Source of the DNA: an uncultured Bacteroidota bacterium
GTDB taxonomy: Bacteria > Bacteroidota > Bacteroidia > Chitinophagales > LD1
Assembly (NCBI GenBank): GCA_903861145.1
Contig: CAIOTH010000036.1
Location: 1-49,126, forward strand
DNA length: 49,126 nucleotides
Direction of reading: 5' to 3'
The notes under the pieces are model-generated. The model saw only the letters and a list, made by a program, of their open reading frames with translations, had not been told where the DNA came from and searched no databases. Of the stretch, positions 45,339-49,126 are shown piece after piece. Position numbers and translations under genes: made by a program. Positions within the stretch are counted from its first letter, which is position 1, and the number at the start of each line of letters is the position of its first letter.

Positions 45339-45878
45339 TTACAATACACCTAACTCCCGGTACTTGCCTTTAATCGGCCTGTAGAAATCTTTAATGGTTT
45401 CAATGTCCTTATCAATATCACCGGTAGGATAAAAGGTAGGGCCAATACCCGCCCTTTTTGTTTCGAAATTGATAAACCCTAATACTATGGGCACTTTTGC
45501 GTATAACGCTATGTAATAAAAGCCCGTTTTCCATTTAGGCGCATAAGCCCGTGTTCCTTCCGGCGATAGGGCCAGAATAAAATCTTCGTTCTCTTCAAAT
45601 TGCTTAACTACCTGCTCCACCAGGTTATGGCTGCTGCTCCGCTCAACCGGTATACCACCCAGCCACCTGAAGATAAACCCGAACGGCGGCTTAAAAATCT
45701 CAGCCTTACCCAGGTATTTAAACTTAATATCTAAAATAAATTTGGCGCACATGCCAATAAAAAAATCCTCGCCACTGGTATGCGGTGCCATAATAACCAC
45801 AAACTTTTTAAGCGCTGGTACCTCACCGGCAATTTTCCAGCCGGTAATCCAGAAAATGAATTTTGATATTAATCTCAA
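45339..45878 (-). CDS. 1-acyl-glycerol-3-phosphate acyltransferase-like (PlsC domain)
   Basis: 179 residues. The acyltransferase catalytic motif HX4D is HTSGED (His33-Asp38), with motif III-like GIPVERSSS and the PEGTR motif (LSPEGTRAY) of the PlsC family. It is shorter than most PlsC proteins and has only an N-terminal hydrophobic stretch rather than several helices, as in small Bacteroidota acyltransferases that may act in glycerolipid or lipid A-like metabolism. It lies 64 bp after the PhnA-like gene on the same strand, probably one transcript. Exact acceptor unknown. Confidence 0.85.
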   Translation of the reverse strand: MRLISKFIFWITGWKIAGEVPALKKFVVIMAPHTSGEDFFIGMCAKFILDIKFKYLGKAEIFKPPFGFIFRWLGGIPVERSSSHNLVEQVVKQFEENEDFILALSPEGTRAYAPKWKTGFYYIALYAKVPIVLGFINFETKRAGIGPTFYPTGDIDKDIETIKDFYRPIKGKYRELGVL

Positions 45879-45942
45879 AATCAGGTGGTGTTATTAATGA
45901 CAATCGGAAGATAGAAAATTTCCTTAATGCCGCCCTACTAAC

Positions 45943-46521
45943 TTATCCCTTCTTCAAATACTTCGTCAAAATAACAATGGTCTGTCCTTCAATTTTTCCT
46001 TCAATTTGTTCAAAATTATCAGCCACCAGTTTTATGCCTTTTACCACGGTGCCCAATTTGGCATTTAGGTTACTGCCTTTTACATCCAGGGTTTTGGTTA
46101 GTACCACGTTATCGCCATCGTGCAATTGCTGTCCGTTGCAATCGCGGTGCAATTCAACCTCGCTGCTGTTTTCATGGTCGCCGGTGGCTTTGGCCCAGGC
46201 TAAGGTTGGTTCATCTAAAAACATCAGGTCAATAGCATCTGCCGCCCAGCTTTCATTGCGCAGCCTGTTTAACATTCGCCAGCTAACTACCTGTACTGCG
46301 GGCACCTCGCTCCACATACTCTCGTTTAAGCAACTCCAGTGCTTGTTATCCAGTTCTTCCTTTTTGGTTAGCTGCAAATCGCATTTTTCGCACACCAAAA
46401 TGCAGTCTTCTTCGCGTTGCTCGCTGTGGGGCGGCACCTCATACACGGTCAGCTTGTTTTCCGATTTACACAATTCGCACTGATTGTTGCCTCGCGCCAT
46501 TAATGCAGTTTCTAAACTCAT
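45943..46521 (-). CDS. PhnA/YjdM-family zinc-ribbon protein
   Basis: 192 residues. A zinc-ribbon with CELC and CEKC pairs (QCELCKSENKLTVYEV, CILVCEKCDLQ), a central helical segment (WRMLNRLRNESWAADAIDLMFLDE), and the C-terminal YjdM/PhnA SH3-like domain (CNGQQLHDGDNVVLTKTLDVKGSN ... GTVVKGIKL). Despite the historical name, there is no evidence for phosphonate metabolism, and no phn genes are nearby. Cytoplasmic; function uncertain. Upstream of and likely co-transcribed with the PlsC-like gene. Confidence 0.9.
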   Translation of the reverse strand: MSLETALMARGNNQCELCKSENKLTVYEVPPHSEQREEDCILVCEKCDLQLTKKEELDNKHWSCLNESMWSEVPAVQVVSWRMLNRLRNESWAADAIDLMFLDEPTLAWAKATGDHENSSEVELHRDCNGQQLHDGDNVVLTKTLDVKGSNLNAKLGTVVKGIKLVADNFEQIEGKIEGQTIVILTKYLKKG

Positions 46522-46665
46522 ATTTTTAATTTAAGGCGCCGAAGTTAATTATTTTGAAGTGAGGTGATTGCACGTGCAGTATGATACAACACCAATTGGA
46601 AACAAAAGACTCTGTATAATATCTAATAAACGTTATCTATATTTGATATAAATCAGGTTTCAAAA

Positions 46666-47424
46666 ATGAAAGTAAACTACAATCCCAACATGATGCTGAT
46701 ATGTTTGTTGCTGGTAATGTTAGGTGCTTGCAAAAAAAATGACGGACCAACACCCGTAAGCATTGTGGGAAATATCAAGACCCAAAATATCGTTACCACT
46801 GATTCAACAGGTACAGTTGTTAATACAAACAACCTTCTCTATACATACGATCTTCAGGGTAGGCTAAGCCTTATACAAAATACAAGTTCCGGTGGGCTTA
46901 ACGAAACTTTTACGTACCATGGAAATATAGTAACGATGGTTCAACAACCCATAGGTCAGCCGGCTTCTGATCCGGTTATTTATAACTTAAATAACCAGGG
47001 CTATGCGCAAAGCGATAACCAAAATACTGTCTATACCTATGATGTAACGGGACGTTGTTTAACTGCCATTGTAACACTACCTCAACTAACCGATACAACA
47101 CTTAACACCTACCTTAACGAAAATTTAATTGTGTCACGCCACTCAGCAAGATTTACCGATAGCGTTAATCTGCATGTTGATAGTACCTTATATACCTATT
47201 TACCAAATGCAGATAAACGAAATGCCTTGCCTGCTTTTTGGGGGCAGGGCAACGTAAACTTAGCCGCAACGCAAACTGTTACCAGTGGCACTTACCGGCA
47301 AACTGCCAACTACACATACGACTTAGATACCCAATCAAGAGTGGTTACTGAAAGACATGTATCTCAAAGCCCCTCCACTGGCCTTACCTTATATACTACT
47401 GTAACCCAATATACTTACTACTAG
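46666..47424 (+). CDS. Putative lipoprotein with YD/RHS-like repeats
   Basis: 252 residues. Lipoprotein signal (MMLICLLLVMLGACKKND, lipobox LGAC) after a short basic start. The mature part contains YD-like repeat units (LLYTYDLQGRLSLIQN, TVYTYDVTGRCLTAIV, NYTYDLDTQSRVVTERH) typical of RHS/YD proteins or DUF4595-like lipoproteins of Bacteroidota, forming a short beta-structure. TATATTTG at 46638-46645 may be its promoter's -7 element. It lies between rplL and rpoB with no evident functional link. Role unknown. Confidence 0.78.
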   Translation: MKVNYNPNMMLICLLLVMLGACKKNDGPTPVSIVGNIKTQNIVTTDSTGTVVNTNNLLYTYDLQGRLSLIQNTSSGGLNETFTYHGNIVTMVQQPIGQPASDPVIYNLNNQGYAQSDNQNTVYTYDVTGRCLTAIVTLPQLTDTTLNTYLNENLIVSRHSARFTDSVNLHVDSTLYTYLPNADKRNALPAFWGQGNVNLAATQTVTSGTYRQTANYTYDLDTQSRVVTERHVSQSPSTGLTLYTTVTQYTYY

Positions 47425-47774
47425 CAAATGAAACTTGACCTATTTTAATGTCTTAAACACCAACTCCGTTTAATTCGAAATTTGAACTCCGAAACTAGAA
47501 ACTCGGAATTTGCCCCTTTTAACAACCCTTCACCCGAGGATTTTAACACTTCAGCCCCAATTTGGTACGATATTTGTTTTTTTAGTAAAAATGTTTGCAA
47601 TTTGGCTACTGTCTACTATCTTTGCCATCCGTTTTGCAAATCCGGTTCCAAAATATAACATCAAAATGTCGATTTTACCAGTGTTTTTGTCTCTGTAATT
47701 AAAGAAACAATTACGCCGGAAATTCCATTTATTATACTTTGGAAATTTACTGAACCTTAACCAATTGTTACGTT
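47425..47774 (+). promoter_or_regulatory. rpoB upstream region and leader
   Basis: 350 bp. A CGAAATTTGAACTCCGAAAC-type word-repeat tract (about 47475-47510) is followed by an A/T-rich stretch, the promoter (47601-47634) and a ~130-nt leader with a possible small hairpin (GTAATT/AATTAC, about 47694-47714) and complementary TCCGG and CCGGA segments near its two ends. A 62-codon frame at 47510-47698 lacks any protein-like feature. Confidence 0.55.
47601..47634 (+). promoter_or_regulatory. Probable promoter of rpoB
   Basis: TATCTTTG at 47627-47634 matches TAnnTTTG. The TTTG at 47601-47604 gives a 22-nt spacer (slightly long). Downstream TTTGCCATCCGTTTTGCAAA closely matches the start of the rplL transcript. 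The gene at 46666 upstream is unrelated, so an own promoter is required. Confidence 0.65.
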
Positions 47775-49126
47775 ATGGCTGAAATTTTGAAGAAACAAGC
47801 TGAGAGAATCAACTTCGGTAAAATTAAACTCCCTGACGAACAGCCCGACCTGCTCGACATCCAGTTAGAGACTTACAAAGAATTCATTCAATTAGAAACA
47901 ACACCCGAAAACCGCAGCAATGAAGGTTTATACCAGGTGTTTAAAGAAAATTTCCCAATATCTGATACCCGCAACATTTTCGTGCTGGAATTCATCGATT
48001 ATTTTGTTGACCCTCCACGGTATACTATTGATGAGTGTATTGAGCGCGGTTTAACTTACTGCGTGCCGTTGAAAGCTAAACTAAAACTTAGCTGTAACGA
48101 CCCTGAGCACATCGACTTCAAAACTATCGTTCAGGACGTGTTTTTGGGTAACATCCCATATATGACCCCGAAAGGAACATTCATCGTTAACGGGGCTGAG
48201 CGTGTTATCGTTTCTCAGCTTCACCGTAGCCCGGGCGTATTCTTCGGCCAATCGTTCCACCCGAACGGAACCAAGATTTACTCTGCCCGCGTTATTCCTT
48301 TTAAAGGAGCCTGGATGGAATTTGCTACCGACATTAATAATGTAATGTATGCGTACATCGATCGTAAAAAGAAATTCCCTGTAACCATGTTGCTTCGTGC
48401 AGTAGGTTACGATACTGATAAAGACATCCTTACCCTATTTGACTTAGCCGATGAAATCGAAATAAGCAAAAAAGGTGCAAGCAAAGCCATAGGCCGTAAA
48501 CTGGCTGCAAGGGTTTTGAAAACCTGGATGGAAGATTTTGTTGATGAAGACACCGGCGAAGTAGTATCTATCGAGCGTAACGAAGTATTGTTAGAGCGCG
48601 ATACTATTATTGACGACGAGAACTTTAGTTTGATACTTGAATCAGGTAACAAAAGTGTATTTGCCCACAAGGACAGCCACACTGCCGATTACTCTATCAT
48701 CTTTAATACCTTAAATAAGGATACTTCAAACTCAGAAATTGAAGCCCTTAACCACATCTACAAACAATTACGTGGTAGCGAACCACCTGATGAAGAAACC
48801 GCGCGCGGAATTATTGAAAAATTATTCTTCAGCGATAAGCGTTACGATTTAGGTGAAGTAGGCCGTTACAAAATCAATAAAAAGCTTGAGCTTGATATTG
48901 ATATGGACACTAAGGTGCTTACCAAAACCGATATCATTGCCATCGTTAAATATCTCGTAAACCTTTCTAACCAGAAAGCTGAAATTGATGATATTGACCA
49001 CTTGAGCAATCGTCGTGTAAGAACAGTAGGCGAGCAGTTGTATACCCAGTTCGGTGTAGGTCTTGCACGTATGGCAAGAACTATCCGCGAGCGTATGAAC
49101 GTGCGTGATAATGAAGTGTTCACACC
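47775..49126 (+). CDS. rpoB: RNA polymerase beta subunit, 3' part outside window
   Basis: 450 codons are present from the ATG at 47775; the frame is open at the window end. The N-terminus [17 protein letters not shown] and the lobe/protrusion segments ([65 protein letters not shown]) are typical of Bacteroidota RpoB, which forms the core enzyme with alpha, beta-prime and omega. rpoC would be expected downstream. It is separated from rplL by five unrelated genes instead of being directly after it. The visible part has no frameshift. Confidence 0.97.
   Translation, partial: MAEILKKQAERINFGKIKLPDEQPDLLDIQLETYKEFIQLETTPENRSNEGLYQVFKENFPISDTRNIFVLEFIDYFVDPPRYTIDECIERGLTYCVPLKAKLKLSCNDPEHIDFKTIVQDVFLGNIPYMTPKGTFIVNGAERVIVSQLHRSPGVFFGQSFHPNGTKIYSARVIPFKGAWMEFATDINNVMYAYIDRKKKFPVTMLLRAVGYDTDKDILTLFDLADEIEISKKGASKAIGRKLAARVLKTWMEDFVDEDTGEVVSIERNEVLLERDTIIDDENFSLILESGNKSVFAHKDSHTADYSIIFNTLNKDTSNSEIEALNHIYKQLRGSEPPDEETARGIIEKLFFSDKRYDLGEVGRYKINKKLELDIDMDTKVLTKTDIIAIVKYLVNLSNQKAEIDDIDHLSNRRVRTVGEQLYTQFGVGLARMARTIRERMNVRDNEVFT

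Noticed and set aside
45863-46483. 206-codon plus-strand frame
   Set aside because: Antisense to the PhnA-like and start of the PlsC-like genes, both with clear motifs; the frame is Ser/Cys-rich without any domain.
47510-47698. 62-codon frame upstream of rpoB
   Set aside because: It overlaps the promoter and leader and lacks protein-like composition.
32960-47775. Insertion of a classical transposon or prophage between rplJ and rpoB
   Set aside because: No transposase, integrase, phage gene or target duplication is visible; the inserted genes are ordinary cellular genes on both strands.

Overview
The window looks like chromosomal DNA from a member of the Bacteroidota, possibly a Chitinophagales- or Sphingobacteriales-like organism (the lower rank is a guess). 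The evidence is eight secreted proteins with type IX secretion (T9SS) C-terminal sorting domains, promoters of the Bacteroidota type (TTTG about 18-22 nt before TAnnTTTG), M1-peptidase/ABC permease fusions, and collagen-like proteins that begin with the NYQAVxRD head common in this phylum. No transposase, integrase, phage gene or CRISPR array was seen.

Layout. 1-1503: 5' part of a collagen-like surface protein (minus strand). 1681-6171: ABC ATPase plus a permease fused to an M1 peptidase (minus). 6322-7704: a lone cytochrome P450. 8004-12733: a tightly overlapping three-gene operon for a synthase-dependent polysaccharide (TPR/YaiO-like outer-membrane barrel, cellulose-synthase-like GT2, membrane-anchored GH26). 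12742-17119: a cyanophycin module, with cphA and a methyltransferase on minus and cphB divergent on plus. 17131-25478: secreted T9SS cargo (an FG-GAP propeller protein, two tandem copper-monooxygenase-like proteins with an N-terminal c-type haem motif, a PCMD-like protein, an esterase). 25538-29097: a VOC protein and a large PKD/CHU_C adhesin-like protein that has lost its N-terminus. 29098-30063: a gene-free tract full of repeats. 30064-49126: tRNA-Trp-secE-nusG-rplK-rplA-rplJ, then rplL and rpoB, each separated by unrelated genes.

The most unusual architectural feature is that the normally contiguous rplJ-rplL-rpoB block is split twice: about 7.7 kb of accessory genes and repeats lie between rplJ and rplL, and about 6.7 kb between rplL and rpoB. 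rplJ and rplL each have their own terminator, rplL has its own promoter and a structured leader, and the promoters before tRNA-Trp/secE, rplL and rpoB share an initially transcribed motif, suggesting that co-regulation was retained.

The most interesting biochemistry is the tandem pair of secreted proteins (19488-22954) that join a CX4CH haem motif to a peptidylglycine-monooxygenase-like copper fold with HH, HTH and DEM ligand motifs, and the YaiO/GT2/GH26 operon, a candidate uncharacterised exopolysaccharide system. The intergenic tracts hold several families of dispersed repeats, including copies whose internal short words have changed together. All functions are read from motifs by eye; no database search was run.
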